Below are positions 23,958 to 35,700 of a stretch of 64,000 bases of DNA, in pieces. The translations under genes and the position numbers were made by a program. The notes below the pieces were generated by a model. That model made no database searches. It saw only the letters and a list, made by a program, of their open reading frames with translations, and was not told where the DNA came from. Where the stretch lies: contig OZ025265.1 in the NCBI GenBank assembly GCA_964019135.1, positions 20,001,143-20,065,142 on the forward strand, written 5' to 3'. Numbering within the stretch: the stretch's first letter is position 1; every line of letters begins with the position of its first letter. The stretch comes from Arenicola marina (lineage: Eukaryota > Annelida > Polychaeta > Arenicolidae).

Positions 23958-26540
23958 AGAGAGGAGACCATGCCTCGCCGGATATGTTCCGTAGATGGCG
24001 CTCCACACTGCTGGGCTGTGTTGCTGAACTCGGTGGTGAGAATGTCCAAGACTCTCTCAACCCCAGTCTGGCCCTCGTGTACCAGTCCGTACACCAGAGG
24101 GCGCCCCACGAACACCATCCGGGCACCTGGGGGACAACAACATGTAGATGATGACGTCACGCGATACATTTAAGTGGAAATATGATATATGTATTGCATT
24201 TCAATGCATTTAGCTTTATTATGATTTGCATTAAAGTGTTCGTGCCAAGAGTTTGTCTTGCTCAGAGTTAGCTTGGTGTAGGGAAGATAAACAAATAACA
24301 ATTTGTTTTAATGGAAACTTACATTTTCTATTCCAACATATCACTAAAAACGCGTTCGTCAAAGTAGCAAAAGTGAGATCCGGCGGGTTTATTCTGGGAG
24401 CATTGCATCTGAGCGTTACTTGAAAATTCCCCAATAATGTCACAAGATTGACAGGTGAGCTTTGATGCAGTGTGTAGATATCTGTAGACGAGGGCCTGTA
24501 TTGTTTTATGGTTGGGTGCGTTTCGTTGAGTTCAAGCCAATGAGCAGAAAGAATCTAAGTCTCAATATAAAAGCACATGCGTTTGTATTCTCCTTTGACG
24601 TCACTCCTCGCTCGCAGAAGTTAAATTGGTAGGTGCGAAAAAAAAGTGGAAAAAGTATTTCCTTCTACTATTTGGGGCGTTACAGCTCGATAATATAAGC
24701 GTGGAAACACAGAAGATTAAAATGAGCTGAAGTTGTTTTGGCGTGGCACGAACATTTTAATATATTGTTGTTATCATTGTGAATATTTATTAATATACTG
24801 TTGTTATTATCGTGAATATTTGTTAACATTATCATTGTGCATATAATAATCATACTTATTATTAAAAGTATTGCAATATTAAAATGGTTTTGGCAGTCTC
24901 GTTAAAAGGGTCCTGACTAGTTAGTAAGCAGGCTGAGTCACAGATCACTATGTCATGGGTCCGCGCCCGCCGCTCACACAGCCCCAATTAGTAGTCCTGG
25001 TAGATTACTTGATCAAGTTGACTTTCTTGTTCACACAAGCGGCACAAAACACGAACATGTGCATAATACCCTCTCCCCTGTCCACAGAAAAATCTAGTGG
25101 TGCGTCCCTCAGGAACTCAGGAATCCCACATAGAGTTTTTACTACCGTACCGAGAGCCAGAGCCTTGAATACGTCCGTGCCCGTCCTGATCCCCCCATCC
25201 AGGTAGATCTCCAAGTCGGTCTCTTCAGCCGCCGCCACCGCGTCCGGCAGCAGATCCAGAGAGCCAGGCAGGCCGTCCAAGGATCTGGAACCATTACAGG
25301 AACGTCGTTGCTTCTGTCGGGCAACCATGTAGCATACAGGGCCGCCCCGATAGCCCAGTGGGTTAGAACACTCGTATTGACATTGAGCTCTTTAATGGCA
25401 CGTGGATGGGGATGAGGGTGAGGACGGGGACGGGAACGGGGACGGGGACGGGGACGGGACGGGGACGGGGACAAGACGGGGACGGGGACGGGGACGGGGA
25501 CGGGGACTGGGACGGGGACCGGGACGGGGACGGGGACCGGGACGGGACCGGGGACGGGGACGGGGACGGGGACGGGGACGGGGACGGGGACGGGGACGGG
25601 GACGGGGACGGGGACGGGGACGGGGTTGTCATGGAGATGTCATGGGGATGTCCGATATTTCATATTTACGGGGAGGCGGGGAAGGGTTGTTACCCAAGTA
25701 TACCGCTTGATCTTTCGGCAAACACTTGAGCCACGAATTAGAAGACAAGGAGTGAAAATATAATGCTAAATACCGAAACGCACTGATCGCTCACCTGCCA
25801 CCGTGATTGGACAGCAAGACGGCCTTGACCCCTAGGCGGGCCGCTTGATAAATGTCGTCTAATTCCAACGGGCCTTTCAGGACGACAGGCAGGCGCGTGA
25901 GCTTGAGTACCAAGGCAACATCCTCCCAGGTCTGGGCCGAATTAGTCCAGGGACCGGATATATTCATAGCCGGATATACGTCATCGGGTACCATGGCAAC
26001 GCCGCGCTCGTCGTTATACATGATTCCCGGCACGGGGGAGTCGATGGTGATGACGACGGCGCCGTATCCAGACAGCTCGGCGTGACGTAGGAAGGACGCC
26101 GTGTCCGCACGGTGCGCGAACGGATATATCTGGATCCACTTCGTGACGTCACCCGCTGCCATGGCAACGTCTTCCATAGTGGTCGACGACTGCGCGCTTT
26201 GGATGAAAATAGTATTCTTAGCCTGGGCTGCGCGCGCCGCCGCCACGTCACCGTCTCTGTGGGCCAGCGTGAGAAGAGGGACAGGGGACAGACCGATGGG
26301 GGTGTCATATGTCTTTCCGAGGACGGTCACAGACGGCGTGAAACCCGACACGTCGCGGAGAAGCTTGGGGCGGAGTCGGTAGCGGCGGAAGGCAGCCATG
26401 TTGTCCCGCAGCGTCTCCTCCGAGAGGGCGCCACCCTCGAAGTAGTTGAGGGCATCTTCGTGAAGTCGCTCGTGCGTGTAGAGACGGAAGTCTCCCACTG
26501 ACACAAGGCGTGTCGTCAGAGCTGGAGGCTGGGCTTCCAT
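23933..26540 (-). CDS. HAO1-like: 2-hydroxyacid oxidase paralogue B, complete, without peroxisomal signal
   Basis: Three minus-strand exons join in phase: 26540-25795 (start ATG in good context, in-frame TAG two codons upstream), 25284-25151 and 24126-23933, giving 357 residues against about 370 for human HAO1. It has the FMN alpha-hydroxyacid oxidase fold: Tyr33 in YFEGG, Q137-I-Y139, T165 and D167, Lys222, the SNHGGR active site (His246, Arg249), DGGIRTG (278-284) and VGRP. The 134-bp middle exon has the same length and phases as in HAO-A, but the long first exon is continuous where HAO-A has an intron after the codons for AFQ. Odd points: the residue matching substrate Arg167 of human HAO1 is Met174, and the C-terminus is RGWN rather than a PTS1 tripeptide, because the end is encoded by the 22-bp repeat. 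FMN binding and a TIM-barrel fold look intact. Loss of peroxisomal location and altered substrate are inferences. Confidence 0.9.
25405..25630. repeat. (GGGGAC)n hexanucleotide array in a HAO-B intron
   Basis: About 37 near-perfect GGGGAC units on the plus strand, with occasional GGGAC and GGGACC variants, inside the 510-bp intron between HAO-B exons 1 and 2. The G-rich strand is the template strand, so the pre-mRNA carries (GTCCCC)n. G-quadruplex formation by the template strand is plausible. Long Gly-Asp, Arg-Gly and Ser-Pro open frames here are repeat artefacts. Confidence 0.93.
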
Positions 26541-26579
26541 GGGCTAAACACCGAACACATAATAAATTACTAACCACGG

Positions 26580-27410
26580 TTACCGTTATTACGTTATAAT
26601 TTCCAAATAACTATCAGCTACCCATGGCACATTTATGGTGCAAAATTTTTATGCTATTTTACCGTGCCGTTAAAAAAATATTCTTCAATTTACATTTTAT
26701 CCCCATTCCACAAAATAGTTCTTTGGAAAGCTTAAACCTAGAGCAGCGCAGAAATGATATTAATTTCCTTAAATAGTTCCCATAAAAATAACAGAATGCT
26801 AATAATATAGTGCAATTATGCAAAATCAGTTTTTTTGCCAACATTCAAAATCACTACCTTCACAAAATTGGCTATAATTTCATCAAAAATGAAAGTCTTG
26901 ACACCAAACCACATTTGAAAACTTCTACAAATGTAGTTCTTGTAACAAAAATAAAGAAAAACATGGTAGCCGTGCAAATTGTCCTAGAAACAAGCCCTGA
27001 AACTTGAAAATGTTATTTCACCGATATTTCCCGGCACAGCTTCCTTCACATCAATTCTCATTAATTTACGCCTCGTATTTCACATTTTAATCAATCTGGT
27101 TATATATAATGGTCTAAAATATAATTATGATATACACTAATGTTTTCTGAACTATATACACGTTTTCTCGACTTTTCTATATGGCACTACATATAGTTAG
27201 GTACATACATATGTGCCGCCCAAATGACCCCTTTTTTCTCTCAATCCCCGATACAGAAATTAACAATTTCTCTCGATATCTGAGACTGACTTTTTTTTCA
27301 CACTTGCAGTTCTTCACTATATAGTCTAATGACCACGTAATGCGTCGTCAACAGCCTGTATAAACAATGCCTGATCCACTATCGTCAACCCCTCCAGGTT
27401 CAAACTGGTC
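26580..27410. other. AT-rich intergenic stretch upstream of HAO-B
   Basis: No exon supported. It should hold the HAO-B promoter, but no element stands out. The sequence GTGTTTAG directly before the HAO-B start codon resembles an acceptor, so a 5' UTR intron reaching into this stretch is possible. Confidence 0.35.
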
Positions 27411-27415
27411 CCCGA

Positions 27416-28569
27416 TTAAATCAGCAGTTGGTGTAAATTCGGTGTTACTTCAACTTCTTCGTCCGATTCGCCAGAAATTATTATAGCTTCCGGTGGTAGT
27501 AATCGTCTAAACCTACTGGTCGCTTCATCGCCGGTGACGTCATCATCCGTGCACTGAGGCGGGTGCCCATGGCAAATTGGGTGGTCGTGCAAAACTGCTT
27601 GAAACTTCACCAATGTATGATTAAAAAATCTATATTCTGTGTAATGTTTAGTTAATTCCCTATAGTTTAACTGGAAATGTAAATGATATGGGCCCGGCAT
27701 TTCCCTTTAAGACTGCTTAAACTCCCCGCGTTACAGCTCGCCGATGTTTGCCGATGTTTACCAAAGTCTTCTCTAAATCGCCCAGGCTTATTATGGGTGG
27801 CTTACATTAAACGAAATGTTGGTGTTTTAGGCCGCTTTAGTGCGCAAGAAGGCTAAATTAAACAGGAAGGACTAAACTTCTCAGGATTAGAATGAAATGG
27901 GATTGGACGGGATTCACGAGCCAGGGTTTGTACCTAAACACAGTTGATCTGCAGCTCAGCCTGTACACCAACTAAGCTACGGAAACTCCTACACGATGTA
28001 AAAAAAGCTGATTTAATATTCTAGCATTTCAGGGAAAATACCACATTAGATGTTACAATCGGATCTTGGTGGCCATTAAACCAATCCCGTAGCACCGGGA
28101 TTCGTTTATGATCAATACATTGCTTCTTTACGAAAGAAAGCAGATATGGGATAAAACAGAAAAAGGTAAAATTATCCTCAAGGCAAGTTTTTCACCCAAG
28201 CTGACATGACAAACGAAATCACCTCTTCCTATGCATTTTTAATGCACTTCTTTATCAATGACATACACAGTTACACCCACATATATCCCGAGCAACATAT
28301 TAAGATATCGGTGGCAACAACCCGCAAAACATGGCGAAAGTGATATGAATGTACTCACGTAGCTGATGACGGATCTGGGTGTAGGCCAGGGCCGATCGTC
28401 ATGGTGTTTGACGACGACAATTGTGATGATGACGGTGGTCGCAACCAGGAGGAAGGACACGAAACCGACCACGAAGAAGATTAAGCCGTTGCAACGGAAC
28501 CAGTGACAGTACCGACTGCCGCCGCCGGACTTGTACTTCTGCTCGTAAGGGTATTTGTCCTCGTCCATG
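27416..28569 (-). CDS. Small type II single-pass membrane protein, family not recognised
   Basis: Two minus-strand exons fit in phase 0: 28569-28359 (acceptor TATTTCAG, one base, then ATG at 28568; donor TAC/GTGAGT) and 27670-27416 (acceptor TTACATTTCCAG). They give 154 residues. Residues 1-28 are hydrophilic and presumably cytosolic (MDEDKYPYEQKYK start). Residues about 29-53 form a strong hydrophobic span (GLIFFVVGFVSFLLVATTVI), followed by VKHH. The C-terminal half has one N-glycosylation site (NHT), three cysteines and an acidic tail (SGESDEEVEVTP). I do not recognise the family. Further exons between the two cannot be excluded. The first coding exon is the source of the large minisatellite immediately upstream. 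Confidence 0.6.
27920..28000 (-). repeat. tRNA-derived SINE-like fragment in an intron
   Basis: The minus strand reads GTAGCTTAGTTGGTGTACAG followed by GAGCTGCAGATCAAC and a GGTACAAACCC B-box-like end. It resembles the fragment at about 60588-60655 and, more weakly, one near 24905-24960, so a tRNA-derived SINE family is likely. Confidence 0.45.
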
Positions 28570-31500
28570 CTGAAATACACATATTACATGGGACAATTGT
28601 TCAGCTCGTAAGGGCATTGGGAGTTGTGAATGCTGAAATACACATATTACATGGGACTTTTGTTCAGCTCGTAAGGGCATTGGGAGTTGTGAATGCTGAA
28701 GTATACGTATTACATGGGACATTTGTTCAGCTCGTAGGGGCATTGGGAGTTGGGAATGCTGAAGTATAAGGGGACATTTGTTCAGCTCGTAAGGGCATTG
28801 GGAGTTGTGAATACTGAAGTATACGTATTACATGGGACATTTGTTCAGCTCGTAAGGGCATTGGGAGTTGTGAATGCTGAAGTATACCGGGACATTTGTT
28901 CAGCTCGTAAGGGCATTGGGAGTTGTGAATGCTGAAGTATACATATTACATGGGACATTTGTTCAGCTGGAAGGGGCATTGGGAGTTGTGAATGCTGAAG
29001 TATACCGGGACATTTGTTCAGCTCGTAGGGGCATTGGGAGTTGTGAATGCTGTAGTATACCTATTACATGGGACATTTGTTCATCTGGTAGGGCCATTGG
29101 TCTTCGTCCATACTGAAATACACATATTACATGGGACATTTGTTCAGCTCGTAGGGGCATTGGGAGTTGTGAATGCTGAAGTATACCGGGACATTTGTTC
29201 AGCTCGTAAGGGCATTGGGAGTTGTGAATGCTGAAGTATACATATTACATGGGACATTTGTTCAGCTGGAAGGGGCATTGGGAGTTGTGAATGCTGAAGT
29301 ATACCGGGACATTTGTTCAGCTCGTAGGGGCATTGGGAGTTGTGAATGCTGTAGTATACCTATTACATGGGACATTTGTTCATCTGGTAGGAGCATTGAT
29401 CCTCGTCTATGCTGAAATACACATATTACATGGGACAATTGTTTAGCTCGTAAGGGCATTGGGAGTTGTGAATGCTGAAATACACATATTACATGGGACT
29501 TTTGTTCAGCTCGTAAGAGCATTGGGAGTTGTGAATCCTGTAGTATATCGGGACATTTGTTCAGCTCGTAGGGGCATTGGGAGTTGTGAATGCTGAAGTA
29601 TACCGGGAAATTTGTTCAGCTCGTAAGGGCATTGGGAGTTGTGAATGCTGAAGTATACCGGGACATTTGTTCAGCTCGTAAGGGCATTGGGAGTTGTGAA
29701 TGCTGAAGTATACATATTACATGGGACATTTGTTCAGCTGGAAGGGGCATTGGGAGTTGTGAATGCTGAAGTATACCGGGACATTTGTTCAGCTCGTAGG
29801 GGCATTGGGAGTTGTGAATGCTGTAGTATACCTATTACATGGGACATTTGTTCATCTGGTAGGGCCATTGGTCTTCGTCCATACTGAAATACACATATTA
29901 CATGGGACTTTTGTTCAGCTCGTAAGGGCATTGGGAGTTGGGAATGCTGAAGTATACCGGGACATTTGTTCAGCTCGTAAGGGCATTGGGAGTTGTGAAT
30001 GCTGAAGTATACGTATTACATGGGACATTTGTTCAGCTCGTAGCGGCATTGGGAGTTGGGAATGCTGAAGTATACCGGGACATTTGTTCAGCTCGTAAGG
30101 GCATTGGGAGTTGTGAATACTGAAGTATACGTATTACATGGGACATTTGTTCAGCTCGTAAGGGCATTGGGAGTTGTGAATGCTGAAGTATACCGGGACA
30201 TTTGTTCAGCTCGTAAGGGCATTGGGAGTTGTGAATGCTGAAGTATACATATTACATGGGACATTTGTTCAGCTGGAAGGGGCATTGGGAGTTGTGAATG
30301 CTGAAGTATACCGGGACATTTGTTCAGCTCGTAGGGGCATTGGGAGTTGTGAATGCTGTAGTATACCTATTACATGGGACATTTGTTCATCTGGTAGGGC
30401 CATTGGTCTTCGTCCATACTGAAATACACATATTACATGGGACATTTGTTCAGCTCGTAGGGGCATTGGGAGTTGTGAATGCTGAAGTATACCGGGACAT
30501 TTGTTCAGCTCGTAAGGGCATTGGGAGTTGTGAATGCTGAAGTATACATATTACATGGGACATTTGTTCAGCTGGAAGGGGCATTGGGAGTTGTGAATGC
30601 TGAAGTATACCGGGACATTTGTTCAGCTCGTAGGGGCATTGGGAGTTGTGAATGCTGTAGTATACCTATTACATGGGACATTTGTTCATCTGGTAGGGGC
30701 ATTGATCCTCGTCTATGCTGAAATACACATATTACATGGGACAATTGTTTAGCTCGTAAGGGCATTGGGAGTTGTGAATGCTGAAATACACATATTACAT
30801 GGGACTTTTGTTCAGCTCGTAAGAGCATTGGGAGTTGTGAATCCTGTAGTATATCGGGACATTTGTTCAGCTCGTAGGGGCATTGGGAGTTGTGAATGCT
30901 GAAGTATACCGGGACATTTGTTCAGCTCGTAAGGGCATTGGGAGTTGTGAATGCTGAAGTATACCGGGACATTTGTTCAGCTCGTAAGGGCATTGGGAGT
31001 TGTGAATGCTGAAGTATACATATTACATGGGACATTTGTTCAGCTGGAAGGGGCATTGGGAGTTGTGAATGCTGAAGTATACCGGGACATTTGTTCAGCT
31101 CGTAGGGGCATTGGGAGTTGTGAATGCTGTAGTATACCTATTACATGGGACATTTGTTCATCTGGTAGGGCCATTGGTCTTCGTCCATACTGAAATACAC
31201 ATATTACATGGGACAATTGTTCAGCTCGTAGGGGCATTGGGAGTTGTGAATGCTGTAGTATACCTATTACATGGGACATTTGTTCATCTGGTAGGGCCAT
31301 TGGCCTTCGTCCATACTGAAATACACATATTACATGGGACAATTGTTCAGCTCGTAAGAGCACTGGGAGTTGTGAATGCTGAAGTATATCGGGACATTTG
31401 TTCAGCTCGTAGGGGCATTGGGAGTTATGAATGCTGAAGTATACCGGGACAATTGTTCAGCTCGTAGGGGCATTGGGAGTTGTGAATGCTGAAATACACA

Positions 31501-32745
31501 TATTACATGGGACAATTGTTTAGCTCGTAAGGGCATTGGGAGTTGTGAATCCTGTAGTATACATATTACAGTGGACATTTGTTCAGCTCGTAGGGGCATT
31601 GGGAGTTGTGAATGCCGTAATATACATACTACAGGGGACATTTCTTCAGCTCGTAAGGGTATTGGGAGTTGTGAATGCTGAAGTATACATATTACATGGG
31701 ACATTTCTTCAGCTCGTAAGGGTATTGGGAGTTGTGAATGCTGAAGTATACATATTACAGTGGACATTTGTTCAGCTCTTAGGGGCATTGGGAGTTGTGA
31801 ATGCCGTAATATACCTATTCCATGGGACAATTGTTCAGCTCGTAAGGGCATTGGGAGTTGTGAATGCTGAAGTATACCTATTACATGGGACATTTGTTCA
31901 GCTGGTAGGGGCATTGATCCTCGTCTATGCTGAAATACACATATTACATGGGACAATTGTTCAGCTCGTAAGGGCATTGGGAGTTGTGAATGCTGAAATA
32001 CACATATTACATGGGACTTTTGTTCAGCTCGTAGGGGCATTGGGAGTTGTGAATCCTGTAGTATACATATTACATGGGACGTTTGTTCAGCTCGTAGGGG
32101 CATTGGGAGTTGTGAATGCCGTAGTATACATATTACAGGGGACATTTGTTCAGCACGTAAGGGCATTGGGAGTTATGAATGCTGAAGTATACCTATTACA
32201 TGGGACAATTGTTCAGCTCGTAAGGGCATTAGGAGTTGTGAATGCTGAAGTATACCTATTACATGGGACATTTGTTCAGCTGGTAGGGGCATTGGGAGTT
32301 GTGAATCCTGTAGTATACATATTACATGGGACGTGTGTTCAGCTCGTAGGGCATTGGGAGTTGTGAATGCCGTAGTATACATATTACAGGGGACATTTGT
32401 TCAGCTCGTAAGGGCATTGGGAGTTATGAATGCTGAAGTATACCTATTACATGGGACAATTGTTCAGCTGGTAGAGGCATTGATCCTCGTCCATGCTGAA
32501 ATACACATATCACATGGGACTTTTGTTCAGCTCGTAAGAGCATTGGGAGTTGTAAATGCTGAAGTGTAGCGGGACATTTGTTCAGCTCGTAGGGGCATTG
32601 GGAGGGGTGAATGCTGTAGTATACCTATTACATGGGACATTTGTTCAGCTGGTAGGGGCGTTGGGAGTTGTGAATGCTGAAGTATGTATACCTATTACAT
32701 GGGACATTTGTTCAGCTCGTAAGGGCTTTGGGTGTTTGAATGCTG
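28570..32745 (-). repeat. 4.2-kb minisatellite (63/55-bp units) copying a splice acceptor and exon start
   Basis: About 70 tandem units of two length classes, 63 bp and 55 bp (the short form lacks 8 bp around ATATTACAT). On the minus strand, units contain GTGTATTTCAG followed by a stretch matching the first coding exon of the adjacent membrane-protein gene. Several still read ATGGACGAAGACCAATGGCC (exon: ATGGACGAGGACAAATACCC), while most have drifted to CATTCACAACTCCCAATGCCC. Landmark blocks at 28874, 29173, 29645, 30180, 30479 and 30951 show spacings of 299, 472, 535, 299 and 472 bp. This gives a higher-order period of 1306 bp, arithmetically 12 units of 63 plus 10 of 55. A G/C-rich GCGGATCC element interrupts the distal edge near 32770-32970. 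Confidence 0.95.
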
Positions 32746-35700
32746 ACAATGCTAAATTACATGATACATTCAGGCGCGGATCCATGAGGGATCGCCTTTT
32801 TTTTTAGGAAGAATGCCGTTTTTCAATTGAAAATTTTAGCTAAATGTAGGCCATATAGGGCGTGGACTCCCCCTTCCCCCGCCCCTCTTTCTCTGAGGCA
32901 ATTTTGTGGAACCGCGGTTGCAAGTTTCTTTTTAGAGCCGCCCCCCCCGGCCACCCCGGGCGCAAGTTTCCGATGGTTGTGGTGAATGCTGACATACACC
33001 GACATGACTTGGAACATACTCGGCTGGTAATGATTCTTGCTGTAATATGACATGAGTTTCATACTCTGATGGAATGTAGCTTTAGTTGTCGACATTTACG
33101 CAAACCGTGTTTGCCATGGATGGCATAGCCTGTATTGTGGAATTAAGGGAACATATACAATGATTGCCCTTAGCTTTGTTGATTTAATCTTGCTCCAGGA
33201 TTGTGGGGATGACAAATCTGTCTGAATAGCTATTTGTGTACCTAGAACATAATTTACTGTATATGTATCTCTTACTGCTTTGCAAAGTTCTTTGTAAAAG
33301 AATAACTTAATTAAATGCGACCTGAATTAGACAAACTAGATATTAGTAATTTAAAAAAAGATGAGTTGCCATTTCAGGACAAATAGCACGCGAGATATGC
33401 GTTATTCAAACCTCAGCTTACATTAAGTGTTCAATCTCGAAGGTAAGGTAATAATGTTTTTATAGTTGTTGTTTCCTCCGATAACTACATTACAGCATTG
33501 TATTACGTTCTTATGCCCGATGTCTAAAGCTCCTTGAGCTGCATCATGGATCATATGCAACATATCGGTGTTACCCATTCGGACCGATTTGGCCTTACGA
33601 CAGGCGGGGAGTGTACAAACGTGTCAGCATCACTATACGAGAGCTTCCATCAACACTGTAGTCACTTATTGTGATATACCATTACCTTTCAAGCGTGCAA
33701 CAAACAATTGACACATAACATGCAAGCCAACTTGCCACGTTCTTCACGAGCCAAAAGGCATAACGAAATTATTAAACATTACAAGATTACTTGCAAATAG
33801 GAGGATGCCATATGTCGACTCATGCGCGACGAATTATAATTGCAATTATTTTCACAGCGATAATATGTGGTAATTACGATCTGTATCGTAACGTCTTTAT
33901 TTGGAATCAGTATATTATGTTTTGGAGTATGCAGTACTCCGTTGATACGGCGTGATTAGGGTTGTAAGTGAATGATACGGTGACTAGCAGGGGCGGATCT
34001 AGGAATTTGAAAAGGGGGGGTCCAAACTTGCGACCGGAGGGGTGGGGGAGGCTCTGAACAAAATTGCGGGGGATGGGGGGGGGGGGGTCCACGCCGCCTC
34101 AGATAAGTAAATTTTTGCATTGAAAAACGACATTCTTCCTCATAAAAGGGGGGGAGGTCCGGATTATAGAGAAAATGCATATAATTAACGAATTTTTACG
34201 GAATCATGACAATAATGGGCGTCCATGGAGAATGAGAAAGAGGGACAGGTGGCATACCTGCTCCCTGGTGATTTCATCGGGAGACACGGGGGAAAATTGC
34301 CAAGTTAAGTATTTAAAATATCCGTGAAAAACACACGTTATCATATGACTAGAACAGGAAGACAAATTTCTTGCAAAATATCAGCGTAGCAGTTTTTTAG
34401 GAGAAGAAATATCAGTAATTATCGATTTATACAATGGGCAGTAGCCGTAGGCCTTAATACACCTGTAAACCTGACTTCTGCGGACTTACCTGAATACTGT
34501 ATACGCGCTACACGGTTCAGCGTTCACTCAGTAAAATGGCAGTCTCACACTATGTTCTCAGAACCAAATACAAACATTTATCTCGCTGAAGTATTAAACG
34601 CAAATTCACAACAAACGTGAGACGTTCGATTCAAGCGAGGGATCGAGGCCTAATTAGGTCACCGGTCTGTTTGTTTGTGCCTTAAGTGCGCGCGCATGCA
34701 GAGAGCGGTACACAGCTTACATGGTGTAGATCTGAGGCCAATGGCTGCGAGAGGTGAAAGTCCCCCTCGTCACGGCGAGATAAGAACGGACTCAGCTCGA
34801 GGGGGTTGATCTACTAGCCTCCGCCCGTCCCCCCTCCCCTCCTCCCCTCTGTCAGGGTCATGTTGGAGGCCTACCACAGGACAGGTACAACCACACATTC
34901 GTCTCACAACATCTCGTCAACATCTCGTCACGGTGGGACATTAATGCACACAATATTCAGTAGGCGGCGCGTCGAACGAACGTGGCATCAACATGTTTCT
35001 AATTCGAGATAACAGGGGCAGATCCAGGAATTTGATAAGTGGGGTGATCCAAACTTGTTACCGGGGGGGAACAAAATTGGGACACCACAGTATCCATCAA
35101 TCTTGATCGACCAACGTGGGGGGGGGGTCCACTTAAAACTTGCGACCGGGGGTGGGGGGAGGATGTCCGGACCCCCTGGACCCCCCCTTGGCCCCCCGCC
35201 ACCTGGACACGCACTTGTGACAAAATTGCAAAAAGATGCAAACACGTGAACCGGTGGCTTCACGTGAACCAATCGTTCCAGTAGTCGTACCATCACAGAT
35301 TGAGATCGCAGAGTTTTCTGTCAACCAACTGACAACTGTGGGGAGCATTTTCTCTAAATTTTTTCACCGACAATAGATGGGTCATTGTCAGACAAAAATG
35401 CATTTGCGTGTCCTTGGGCTCCCTAACGTTTTCGCGTTATATAGCAACATAGCAAGCATATCTATATTATGAGTAAGGGACGTAATTTCCGTTGTGTAGA
35501 AATTTAAGATATATATCCGCTTATATTTACAAATTACATTCGACAAGCATACAATTATAGCAAAAAGTTCTTGTCTCAGCCAAAGGGTTTGTTCCGTCAC
35601 TGTTTAAACAAAACACTCCTGTTTTTTTCCTATTTCATTTAGGTTAGAATTCGTGAATCGTCTGCTACAGTCTCTCGTTGTATAAACTTTTCAAGCAGCG

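Noticed and set aside
25363-25710. Gly-Asp, Arg-Gly and Ser-Pro rich open frames
   Set aside because: These are direct translations of (GGGGAC)n in an intron. There is no start context, splice support or sequence outside the repeat.
31402-32366. Long overlapping open frames on both strands (276 and 254 codons) plus many 60-120 codon frames from 28.5 to 32.6 kb
   Set aside because: 63 bp equals 21 codons, so a stop-free unit gives open frames automatically on both strands. The peptides are exact repeats of the unit and have no recognisable fold.
28570-32745. CRISPR-like array
   Set aside because: Units are contiguous tandem copies without unique spacers, next to a spliced eukaryotic gene. 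It is a minisatellite.
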